From Candidatus Woesearchaeota archaeon (GTDB lineage Archaea; Nanobdellota; Nanobdellia; Woesearchaeales; JAFGPW01), in contig JAFGPW010000005.1 in the NCBI GenBank assembly GCA_016935985.1, positions 62,001 through 126,000 on the forward strand: DNA of 64,000 nt, in the 5' to 3' direction. Under the pieces are notes generated by a model, which was not told where the DNA came from, made no database searches, and saw only the letters and a program-made list of their open reading frames with translations. The translations under genes were made by a program, and so were the position numbers. Shown here piece by piece: positions 49,834-58,900 of this stretch (the first letter of the stretch is position 1; every line of letters begins with the position of its first letter).

Positions 49834-50893
49834 GCGGCAGCGGATCGGGAAGCGTATCGCAAAGAGCGCGTTCGGAAGAATCGTCGGGCGCTACCGGACC
49901 CACCTCTTCATGCTCGCGATAACGCTCGTCATCCTCGTCTTCATCATCGGGCTCCGCGAGAAGACCTACGACGTCGAAGTCGACCTCGCCTTCTCGCAGG
50001 TGCCGCCGGGCTACGACCGGGTCCTCTTCCTCGTGACGCAGCTCTCCGGCCTTGACGAAGGCCTCTACCGCACGGTCTTCTCCGTCCTCGCCGAGCATGG
50101 CCAGCCGCTGACCGCGTTCTACGTCACCAACTACACCGACGACCTCGAAGGGAACGTCGCCAGGATTCTCGACATCGCGCAGGAAGAAGGGGCGACAATC
50201 GGCATCGGCGTCGGCGGGCTCTCCGGAAAGCCGCTCGGCACGCTCGAGTACGGCGCGCAGGAGGCGCAGGTCAGGAGCGTCCGGAAGGCGCTGCAGGAGG
50301 CGGGCGTTAGGCCGAAAGGCCTCATGCCGGTCTCGTTCTCGTACAGCTACGACACCTTCCTCGCCGCCGAGAACAACAACCTCGACTACATCGTCGTCGG
50401 CCAGTCAGGAGAACCGGCGCCCTACCACCCGCCCTCGCTCCTCGGCGGGCTCATGGGGCTCGTCGTGCTCCCGCTCCACACCAGGACCGAGATCGGCGCG
50501 CCCGGCGTCTACACGCTCTACCTCAACCTCGATTCAGCGTACGGCAACCTCCAGGACTTCGACGACTTCGCGGCTGGCCTCGAGGCGTCAGCGGGGCTCT
50601 GGCGCCCGACGATCGACGAGTACATCGCGTACCTGCAGGAGACCGAGCGGCAGAGCGCGTTCCTCACCACCGACGAGAAGGCGCTCTACACGATGATCGA
50701 GTTCAGGGAGCTCATGAACAATTCGCGCATCATCATGCGGTCGAACCTCGTGCCCGGAAACATCACCGCCGGGAACGAGACGCTCGCCTTCTCCCCGGCG
50801 GCCGACGGTGACGATATCGTGTTCGAGCTCGTCCTCGACGAGCGTCAGGACTACGTGCGGATCGACTGGCGAAAGCCGGAGGGCCCCCGATGA
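49820..50893 (+). CDS. Membrane-anchored NodB-like protein
   Basis: This 357-residue protein has a basic N-terminus, one transmembrane helix (about 28-45, HLFMLAITLVILVFIIGL) and an outside domain. The domain pattern VLFLVTQLSGLDEGLYRTVF, then PLTAFYVTNY, then GIGVGGLSGKP resembles the polysaccharide-deacetylase (NodB) barrel. I do not see a full set of metal-binding His and Asp residues, so activity is uncertain. It overlaps aglB by 14 nt and the next gene by 4 nt, which ties it to glycan assembly. Confidence 0.7.
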   Translation: MSRNKRQRIGKRIAKSAFGRIVGRYRTHLFMLAITLVILVFIIGLREKTYDVEVDLAFSQVPPGYDRVLFLVTQLSGLDEGLYRTVFSVLAEHGQPLTAFYVTNYTDDLEGNVARILDIAQEEGATIGIGVGGLSGKPLGTLEYGAQEAQVRSVRKALQEAGVRPKGLMPVSFSYSYDTFLAAENNNLDYIVVGQSGEPAPYHPPSLLGGLMGLVVLPLHTRTEIGAPGVYTLYLNLDSAYGNLQDFDDFAAGLEASAGLWRPTIDEYIAYLQETERQSAFLTTDEKALYTMIEFRELMNNSRIIMRSNLVPGNITAGNETLAFSPAADGDDIVFELVLDERQDYVRIDWRKPEGPR

Positions 50894-51894
50894 TCGACCC
50901 CTTCCTCCTCCTCTGCCTGCTGGTGAGCTTCGTCGTCACCTTGCTGCTCGTCCCGTGGTGGATCAGGCACGCGAAGCGCGTGGGGCTCGTCGGGAAGGAC
51001 ATGCACAAGCCAGGAGCGAAGATGGTGGCAGAGGTGGGCGGACTTCCGGTCATGATGGGATTTCTCGCCGGGCTCCTCCTGTATGTCGGTCATCTCACCT
51101 TTATACAAGGCGTACCCCATTTCAACACCCTCATCCTAGGCGTCGTCTCGACGATGCTTATCATAACAGTCATCGGCATCCTCGATGATATTCTCGGATG
51201 GAAGATTGGCCTGAAGCAGTGGCAGAAGCCGCTGCTCACGCTTTTTGCGGCGCTTCCCATGATGATGATTAATGCCGGTCAATCCGTGGTCGTCCTCCCG
51301 CTCATCGGCCCAATCGACCTCGGCGTCCTCTACCCGCTTGCATGGGTGCCGCTGACAATCATGGTTTTCTCAAACGGCTATAATCTCCTCGGCGGATACA
51401 ACGGGCTCGAGGCGGGCATGGGAATTATCATGCTCATCTTTCTTAGTTTTCTCTCATGGTGGTTCGGCCACGGCTTCGTCGCGATTCTTGGTCTCTCGAT
51501 GGTCGCCTCACTCACCGCATTCCTGCTCTACAATTGGCAGCCGGCAAAGATATTCCCCGGCGACACGCTCACCTACACGGTCGGCGCGACGATAGCGATC
51601 GTCGCGATTCTCGCCAATCTCGAGAAGGTGGCCTTCATACTCTTCATCCCCTTCATCCTCGACTTCGTGCTCCTCTTCAGGGCGCCGAGCTTCAAGGCAG
51701 AGGCGTTCGCGAAGGTGCTGCCCGACGGTGGTCTCGCGCTTCCCCATCCGATGCCCTACGACTCGACGCACTACGCGTTGCTGCTCGTCTCGAAGATTGC
51801 GAAGAAAGTGAGGGAATGGCAAATCGTCCTCGCGCTGCTCGCGTTCGAATGCCTGCTCTGTTTGGTTGCGCTTGCCTACCTCTTCGTATTCTGA
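50890..51894 (+). CDS. GlcNAc-1-phosphate transferase-like membrane enzyme
   Basis: This 334-residue multi-pass enzyme is of the MraY/Alg7 family, which attaches a sugar-1-phosphate to a polyprenyl-phosphate and starts lipid-linked glycan assembly. Signatures are KPGAKMVAEVGGLPVMMGFL, GILDDILGW with the Asp pair, SNGYNLLGGYNGLEAG and PAKIFPGDT. About ten membrane helices are visible. Sequence and genomic place favour the N-glycan type (Alg7/AglH-like). It overlaps the NodB-like gene by 4 nt and a convergent glycosyltransferase by 19 nt. Confidence 0.88.
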   Translation: MIDPFLLLCLLVSFVVTLLLVPWWIRHAKRVGLVGKDMHKPGAKMVAEVGGLPVMMGFLAGLLLYVGHLTFIQGVPHFNTLILGVVSTMLIITVIGILDDILGWKIGLKQWQKPLLTLFAALPMMMINAGQSVVVLPLIGPIDLGVLYPLAWVPLTIMVFSNGYNLLGGYNGLEAGMGIIMLIFLSFLSWWFGHGFVAILGLSMVASLTAFLLYNWQPAKIFPGDTLTYTVGATIAIVAILANLEKVAFILFIPFILDFVLLFRAPSFKAEAFAKVLPDGGLALPHPMPYDSTHYALLLVSKIAKKVREWQIVLALLAFECLLCLVALAYLFVF

Positions 51895-52985
51895 ACGGCG
51901 CGCTCGATGATGTCAGCCGCAGTCTTGTTCCAATCGAACCGCGTGCGCGCATACCTTCTGGCGTTCCGCTGGATGCGCTTCCTGAGACTTGGTTTGTCAA
52001 TGAGTTCGTTCACAGCGGCGGCGAGCGCTTCGGAGTTCCTCGTTGGCACGACGAGCGCCTCTCTCCCGTCCGTGAGCGGCAAGCCGATGTCGGTGATGAC
52101 CGGTGCGCAGCCGGCTGCCATCGCCTCGGCGAGCGCGAGCGGGAACCCCTCGCCGTGGGAGGGAAGAACAAATATTTCTGTCTTCTTCAGGAGCTCTTCC
52201 ACCCCATTGATCCTACCGAGATACAGTAACCAGCCCTTCCTCGCGGCTGTTCGCACATCCCTCTCGAGCGGACCGTCGCCAGCTACGATGACCTCCCCCT
52301 TGATAGAGGGCAGTGCGGAGAGCAGGTCCCTTACTCCCTTCTCCTCGACGAGTCTGCCGATGAAGGTGATAGGTAATCTGCCCTTGTTTGGCTTTCGTCC
52401 CCTTATCATGAACTTCGTATGATCGACGCCAGGATTGACTATCCTCCCTTTGCTTCTCTCGCTCGGATACCTATGTTCGTACAAGGCCTGCTCACGCGCG
52501 TTTAGATAGATAATGTCGTCCGCCGCTTTGAGACCCTTCCCCATACCGATGCGGATGATGGCCTTGACGAGACGTGGATGGGGCTGTGAGAAGATCTCAC
52601 CATGCGGGATGCAGATGCTCTTCACGCGAGGCCTAAACAACCTGATGACCGGAGAGAGGCTACTAGCGACCTGACCTTGAAGCACGACCACCGCCCGCTC
52701 CTTCCTCTTCACTGCTCTGAAGAATGTCCAGAGCGAAGCGAGGTTGAACGACGGGTTCCGCAGGTACCTACCGCGCAGCCACACGGTCCTAATAATCTGC
52801 GGGTTGGTGCCCTCATGCCTTGGCGAATTGCTGAACCGTCTGGTGATGACAATAACGTGATGCTCGTGTTTCCATCGCGCGGCAACAGCTTCGGTGAACC
52901 GCTCGATTCCGCCGCCGCTTTGGCGTTCAAAATGCATCCCATCCCCGAAGGGGTATTCCTTGGATCCCATAATAATTATCTTCAT
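51876..52985 (-). CDS. GT4 family glycosyltransferase
   Basis: This 369-residue GT-B-fold enzyme should transfer a sugar from a nucleotide donor to a growing lipid-linked glycan. The N-terminal half has the GGGIERFTEAVAARW loop. The C-terminal donor domain has TFIGRLVEEKGVRDLLSALP and the E-x7-E motif in LPSHGEGFPLALAEAM. The start is ATG 52983-52985 with GAGGAG upstream and a leader of about 55 nt; the frame is open further but crosses the promoter. GC content looks lower than neighbours. Donor and acceptor are unknown. Confidence 0.88.
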   Translation of the reverse strand: MKIIIMGSKEYPFGDGMHFERQSGGGIERFTEAVAARWKHEHHVIVITRRFSNSPRHEGTNPQIIRTVWLRGRYLRNPSFNLASLWTFFRAVKRKERAVVVLQGQVASSLSPVIRLFRPRVKSICIPHGEIFSQPHPRLVKAIIRIGMGKGLKAADDIIYLNAREQALYEHRYPSERSKGRIVNPGVDHTKFMIRGRKPNKGRLPITFIGRLVEEKGVRDLLSALPSIKGEVIVAGDGPLERDVRTAARKGWLLYLGRINGVEELLKKTEIFVLPSHGEGFPLALAEAMAAGCAPVITDIGLPLTDGREALVVPTRNSEALAAAVNELIDKPSLRKRIQRNARRYARTRFDWNKTAADIIERAVQNTKR

Positions 52986-53060
52986 GCCGCTCCTCTCGAC
53001 CCTGCTACCTGGATTCTCATCCTCTGCGACGTCCGTTCCACAACTGCCCAATAACGACAA

Positions 53061-53074
53061 CCTATTTATATATG
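53061..53074. promoter_or_regulatory. Bidirectional TATA element between two glycosyltransferases
   Basis: CCTATTTATATATG reads as a box on both strands. The plus-strand gene starts about 30 nt away (leaderless). The minus-strand gene has a leader of about 55 nt with a ribosome site. Confidence 0.55.
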
Positions 53075-53098
53075 CTTTGGTATGTCGTTGCAATCACT

Positions 53099-54289
53099 AT
53101 GAACCACCTTCGTCTGTTGATGGTCAGCGAGTATTTTCCGCCGAGCGTCGGTGGGGTCGAGACTGTCGTCGCGAGGATGGTCCATGCCTTCTCAATCATC
53201 GGTATCGCGGCAGACGTCTATTCCGGATCCTGCAAGGGTGACGCCGTATACGATGCGGTATATCCATCCAAGATCACCCGTTCGCCAATGCTCCACATAC
53301 CAAGACTCAATGCATTGAGCTTCATCCTCTCTGGAAGGCTTCTCAATCCCATCAACACCTCGGCCTACGACATCATTCACGCCCATAATCCCCCCTCCCT
53401 GCTCGCGGTGCCGAAGACACGGACTATCCTCATCCTCACGATCCATGGCAAGTACGCCGAGAGCTTCAGATTTTTTTCAAAGATTCCCTTCATCTCGGTG
53501 TTGAGCGGTTGGCTTGAGCGTACCGCAATCCGACGGGCCGATGTGGTCACGTGTGTATCGAAACGCCTCGCCGATGAGATGCAACAGAAGTATCCGCAAA
53601 AGCGCATCCTCCATATACCCAACTTTATCGATGCTGGTTTCTTCAGGCCGCTGCCAGCTACCAAACACGTCCCGACGCTCATCTTCGTGGGGACGCTCCA
53701 TCCAGTTAAAAATATTAATTCCCTCATCAGAGCCATGCGGATCATGCTGCGACGCGTGCCGGATATGCGTCTACTCATCATCGGGGAGGGAACGCAGAGG
53801 AAATCGCTGGAGCGGTTAGCAGAAATGATGGGAGTGAAACAGAATGTCCGTTTCCTCGGAACAAAAAGCCGTACTGAGTTGCTGACCTTCTACAACAACG
53901 CTGACTTCCTCGTTCTTCCTTCGTATACGGAAGGTCTTCCCCTTACTGTCCTCGAGGCGATGTCCTGCGGAACCCCGGCGATAGCAACCAGGTGTAGTGG
54001 CGCAGATGCCTTCCTCCCCTACCCAGAACTGCTGATTGAGAGCCCCACTCCCCCGGCGATAGCACATACAATCCTGTCATGCATGATGCGCGCGAAGCGG
54101 TTCGACAGGAGGCGGATTAGAAAGCATGTCATAAAGAATTTCTCCCAAAAAGCGGTTATCCGAAGCTATCTCGCGTTGTACGCCTCGATGTTTAAGAGAG
54201 ATGGGTCCCCTGTCGTTTCCGGTATCGGTCTTCTCCCCTCATCCCAAATTATTCGCCGACCCCAAAGACCCAAACGAAAACCTATTTAA
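53099..54289 (+). CDS. GT4 family glycosyltransferase
   Basis: This 396-residue enzyme has VSEYFPPSVGGVETVVARMV at the N-terminus, FVGTLHPVKNINSLIRAMRI in the donor domain and the E-x7-E motif in PSYTEGLPLTVLEAMSCGTP. The start is ATG 53099, about 30 nt after the TATA element; the ATG at 53072 overlaps the box and is rejected. Base composition is lower in GC than the island average. It is divergent from the other GT4 gene and upstream of the flippase gene. Confidence 0.9.
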   Translation: MNHLRLLMVSEYFPPSVGGVETVVARMVHAFSIIGIAADVYSGSCKGDAVYDAVYPSKITRSPMLHIPRLNALSFILSGRLLNPINTSAYDIIHAHNPPSLLAVPKTRTILILTIHGKYAESFRFFSKIPFISVLSGWLERTAIRRADVVTCVSKRLADEMQQKYPQKRILHIPNFIDAGFFRPLPATKHVPTLIFVGTLHPVKNINSLIRAMRIMLRRVPDMRLLIIGEGTQRKSLERLAEMMGVKQNVRFLGTKSRTELLTFYNNADFLVLPSYTEGLPLTVLEAMSCGTPAIATRCSGADAFLPYPELLIESPTPPAIAHTILSCMMRAKRFDRRRIRKHVIKNFSQKAVIRSYLALYASMFKRDGSPVVSGIGLLPSSQIIRRPQRPKRKPI

Positions 54290-54313
54290 ATCACCTTCGC
54301 TTTGTGCGCCTCC

Positions 54314-55675
54314 ATGCGCGCCAAGCTCAACGTCGTCTATTACTTCCTGCTCAACGTCCTCTCCAAGTTCGGGACCTACCTACTGCTGCTGCTCCTCGCG
54401 AACCGCTTCTCCCCCGAATCCTTCGGCGAGGCGCGCTTCGTGCTCTCCCTCTTCTTCGTGGCAGGCGTGCTCGCGGGCCTCGGGCTCCCCGAAGCGCTCG
54501 TCCCCTACTTCGTCAACTACCGCTTCAAGCTGCCGACGCTCGCGAACCTCTACCTGCTCATCAACCTCGTCTTCCTCGCGCTCGGGCTGATCTTCTTCTC
54601 CGGCACCCCCTGGAAGGCGGCGCTCGTCATCTCGCTTCCCTTCTACGTCTTCATGGGCTTCGCGAAGGCCTACTACCAGTCGCGCCACCGGCACCACCAC
54701 TACCAACTGATCAACTCGGCGACCTCACTCCTGCCCATCCTCTTCGTGCTGCTCCTGCCGGCGCGGACCGTAAGCTCCATCATCTACGCGTACGCAGCGA
54801 CCTTCATCATCGTCCCGGCAGCGACGGTCCTGCTCTCGCGGACGTTCCGCGACGAATGCCAAAAGACCCTCAAGGTCAAGCTCTACCTCGACGAGCTCGC
54901 GGAGTACCTGCCCGGCGCGGCGACGGTGTCCTTCTTCACGATATCCTTCCTGGTGCTCGGCTGGATCGACACCTTCATCCTCGGCATCTTCTCGAGCTTC
55001 GACTCGGTCGCGAAGTACAACATCGCGGGGCCGATAGCGAACGTGGTCACGCTGATCCCCCTCTCGATCGCCATGTTCCTGCTGACGCGGACGGCGGAGC
55101 TGAAAGAGGAGCGCTATGCGCAAGGGATACTCCACCGGGGGCTGCGGCTCTCGTTCTCGCTCTCGCTGCTCCTCGCCGTCGCCGGCATCAGCCTCATGCC
55201 CCTGCTGCTGCGCCTCTTCTTCCCCACCTATCCGGGGATCGAGCCGTTCGTGATGATACTCTTCTCCGGCATACTGTTCTACTCGGTCTACTACCTCCTC
55301 TACACCCACCTAGTCGGCAAGCTCGAGCAGGGAACGGCCCTCATGCCGATGGCAGTCGCGCTTCTCGCGAACATCGCGCTCGACCTGCTGCTCATCCCCC
55401 GGTTCGACCTGCTCGGGATAACGCTCGCGACATTCATCGCGCACCTGCTCGCCTTCGTGCTGCTCTCCCTGCGGATGGGGCTGCTCTCCCGCTACTGGCA
55501 CGTGCTGCCCCTCTCGCTCTTCGTCCTCATCTCCTATTTCCTCGGGTATTTCGGCGTGCTCCTGCTCGTGCTGCTCATCCCGCTGCTCACGCTTCTCGGC
55601 TACCTGAAGAGGCAGGACCTCGCGCTCGCGGCAGACCTCTTCAAGGCGTTCTTCCAAGGCAAGGCCCGGCTCTAG
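54314..55675 (+). CDS. Polysaccharide flippase (Wzx-type)
   Basis: This 453-residue protein has about 14 hydrophobic helices in the pattern of the MATE-like polysaccharide transporter family, beginning KLNVVYYFLLNVLSKFGTYL. It should move lipid-linked glycan across the membrane for AglB. TATTTAAAT (54283-54291) is centred 27 nt before ATG 54314, so transcription is leaderless; a TTG four codons earlier is not favoured. It is the third step of a complete set (transferases, flippase, oligosaccharyltransferase) in this island. Confidence 0.88.
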   Translation: MRAKLNVVYYFLLNVLSKFGTYLLLLLLANRFSPESFGEARFVLSLFFVAGVLAGLGLPEALVPYFVNYRFKLPTLANLYLLINLVFLALGLIFFSGTPWKAALVISLPFYVFMGFAKAYYQSRHRHHHYQLINSATSLLPILFVLLLPARTVSSIIYAYAATFIIVPAATVLLSRTFRDECQKTLKVKLYLDELAEYLPGAATVSFFTISFLVLGWIDTFILGIFSSFDSVAKYNIAGPIANVVTLIPLSIAMFLLTRTAELKEERYAQGILHRGLRLSFSLSLLLAVAGISLMPLLLRLFFPTYPGIEPFVMILFSGILFYSVYYLLYTHLVGKLEQGTALMPMAVALLANIALDLLLIPRFDLLGITLATFIAHLLAFVLLSLRMGLLSRYWHVLPLSLFVLISYFLGYFGVLLLVLLIPLLTLLGYLKRQDLALAADLFKAFFQGKARL

Positions 55676-55701
55676 GGTCATCTCTCTTGAGGAGGAACAA
55701 A

Positions 55702-55776
55702 ATGTTTATATATGATGGGCCACAGTTCCGGGTCTGCGCGTGCAGATTTTCCGCCCCGCGAGCCGCCGTTGTCTGA
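55702..55776 (+). CDS. Possible 24-residue small ORF
   Basis: A short frame MFIYDGPQFRVCACRF... has GGAGG 6 nt before its ATG and follows the flippase stop by 26 nt. The same bases include a TATA-like GTTTATATATG, so the region may be a promoter instead. No homology can be judged at this length. Confidence 0.25.
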   Translation: MFIYDGPQFRVCACRFSAPRAAVV

Positions 55777-55924
55777 TTTTCAGAATCGCGAGGAAAATTT
55801 GGCGAAAAGTTTTTAAGTATCCTCTTTCTGAAAAAGGGTAGATTAAGATAGCGAAAGCTATATTGAACCGCGATCGGCAGGGGTGGGCCTGTCGAGGATT
55901 GCGGTGCCACGTGTAGGGTGGTCG
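55777..55924 (+). promoter_or_regulatory. Promoter region of surface protein 3
   Basis: Two TATA-like sequences are present: TTTTTAAGTAT (55810-55820) and CTATATTG (55858-55865). The second gives a leader of about 37 nt to the GTG at 55925, with GGGTGG 3 nt before that codon as a weak ribosome site. GTG codons at 55883 and 55904 are alternative starts. Confidence 0.4.
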
Positions 55925-58900
55925 GTGATCACGAAAAAAAGAGGTTTGGTAGTCGAGGGAGAGCGACGTGGAGCGTCCGCGTCGACCCGCGCCGTGCTTG
56001 CGGTCTGGCTGGTCCTCAACCTGCTGAGCATGCCGGCGGCGGTGGCGGTCGAAGCGACTCCTGCGATCGGGCAGCAGGCGGTCGGCACCTCGCTCGTCCC
56101 AGCCAGCTCGTTCTCGAAGGTGGCGCCGATCGGCCAGGGGAAAGGGACCTACGCCGCAGAGGAGCGGGAGCCGCTCCTGCAGGGCGCGTCAGGCACCTGC
56201 TACGGATCCACCGCCTGCGTCGGCGGCATCTGCTGGGGAACGGATGACGGCCCGTTCAGCTGCATCGCGTGCAACCAGTCGTTCATGCAGAGCGTCTATC
56301 CGAGCTCTATCCCCGAATGCGACACCTCCGAGCCTGTCGGCTGCTGCTGCCACCTCGACGACCCGATCTACCAGCCCTATGAGATCATCTATTCGGTCCT
56401 GGAATGCGACGCCTCAGACCCGAATCGCGTCTACTACGACCTGATCATTGACGATGCCGCCTGCGCCGCCGCCTGCGGCGGTTCTGTATCACCATGCGTC
56501 TTCACCTCCTGCGAGGAGAACAACACCCAAGCATGCTACTGCGGCATCCAGCAGGGGGTCGGCTTCTGCTGCGCGTCGGACGGCGCCGGCACCATCTACG
56601 GCACCGGTGCTGATTGTCGGGCAAACGCCTGCGCAAGCGGGCTCTACCTCATCAACGGCACGGTCTTCAACACTATCACGAGCCTGCCGGTCGCCGGGGT
56701 CGACGTCAAGACCACCATCGACTCGGTCCTCGTCTCAGACATCACCGACGCTTCAGGCAACTACCTGCTTACCGGCCTGCACAACGGCACCACCCCTGGC
56801 GGACAGACGTACTATGTCACCGCCTCGCTCGTCGGCTTCTATCCCAACATGACCGCCGTCATCATTCAGGACGATAATGTGACCGATCACCACATCTACC
56901 TCACACCCTTCGACAACTGCTCGGACGGGGACAACGCCAGCGATTGCATCGGCATCGGTCCCAACTGCCTCTGGTGCGACGACCAGTTGACGTGCTACAC
57001 CGGCACCTGCGCCAACTGCACCGGCTTCCCTCTGGTGCGGAACCAGGTCTGCACCGCGCCGCCCAGCTGCGCCGACAACCCCGACTACAGCTCCTGCCAG
57101 AACACCGGATGCTGGTGGTGCGATGACGACAGTACTTGCGGAGATAATTGCAGCGGCTGCGCATCACCATATCCTGGGGTCGGGAACAACTGCACCGATG
57201 CCGAGTGCATTGAATTGACTTCCTACGCCAACTGCACAGAGCGGCAGGACTGCTGGTGGTGCTCCAATGACAGCAGAGGCGCCGCATCGTGCGGCGACAC
57301 CTGCGCCGACTGCCCCAACTTCACGATCAACCGCGCCGACAACCGCACCTGCCTCGAGGACTACTGCCTGACGAACGCGACCATGGAGTGCGACGGGCAG
57401 TGTCCCATGGACTATGTCGCCCTCTTCGGCTACGACCTCTACTGCTCGGGCTACGACGACCCTGACTGCGACGGAGGATTCTGCAGGATCGAGGACCTCG
57501 GCTCCTTCGCCAACCGGTGGTGCGACACCGACAACAGCACCGGCAGGGCCGGCCTGAACGACACCGGCACCTTCTGGGTGCGCTTCAACGCCACCGGCAC
57601 CGCGGTCTCAGGGAACTGGTCGAGCGACGACTACTGCTATCACTGCGGCCCTGCCGACCACTGGACGTGCGGCCTCTCTATGTCCTGCGACATCAACAAT
57701 CCTGCGCTCGGCCTCTGCGACGGCCAGCCCCTCGGCTGCACCCTCAACCTGGATCCTGACGCCGACGGCGGCAGGTGCAACCAGAGCATCAACGCCTGGT
57801 GCGACTCAGCCGGCTGGTACGGCAGCGGCGTGGTAGGATGGAAGGCCGCTGGGATAAGCCCCGGCTTCCAGCTCTCAGACTACTGCGAGCGCTGTCCGAC
57901 CGACGCCGACTGCAGCTCGCTTCCCGCCTGCACACCGGAAGACCCGGTCGTCTGCAACGGCAGCGCGCCTCCCGGCTGCACGCTCTTCTCCCAGGACCCT
58001 GACAACTACCCCTTCTGCGACATCACGAATAATCAGTGGTGTGCCCAGGACGGCGAGTATCCGACCGCGCCTGGTTGGGTAACCGAACAGGAGAACCATA
58101 CCGCCTACTGCGCCGCCTGCGGCGCCTGGGACACCGACGGCACCTGCTGCAACAATATCAACCATGTGTGCGATGGTGACTGCGCGCTCGGCTGCTTCTA
58201 CACCGATGACCCCGACTGCGCGCAGAACCAGATCGAGCGGTGCAACGTGACCGACCATTCCTACTGTGGGCCGGGTGGCACGTTCATCGAAAATGCGAGC
58301 AATACCACCGAGTACTGCGCGCAGTGCGCCCAGTTCGACTCGACGGCGTGCAGCTCCTACCGAATCGAGGGGTATCTCCTCGACCCGGGCGGGAGCCCGA
58401 TCGCCGGCGCTACGGTCCGGCTCGAGCATCATATCCACGGCCTCTACCCAGACGGGCATACCGACGGAAACGGCCTCTTCAACTTCACCGGCGTCTACGG
58501 CGGGATGAACCGGCTCAGCTTCAACGACACCGCCGCCTACTGCTACGACCCGATCGCCGTCGACGTCTCAGCCGACGATACCAACTGCCCGCAGCCGGCA
58601 GCGGTCTGCGAGCAGAACCTCTCCCTCACCGCCGGCGACCTCATCACCATACACGGATATGTCAACGACGACGAAGGCAATCAGCTGTTCAATGCGCGGG
58701 TCTACGCCCATCCCATCAACATCGTGAACGGCAACCCGTCGTCCCACCTCGTCGGGATGACGGCGCCCTACACCACGACCGATACCACCGGCCGCTACGA
58801 GCTCAGCATCTGCCTCAACACCACCGACTACGACATGACCGCGACGGCGATCAGCCACCTCCCTGCGAACCGGACCCTCTACGGCACGCTCAGCGACGCC

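Noticed and set aside
54304..55776. 490-codon frame within the flippase gene
   Set aside because: Arg/Leu/Pro/His-rich shadow of the membrane protein. Only its last 24 codons are outside the flippase, considered separately as a small ORF.
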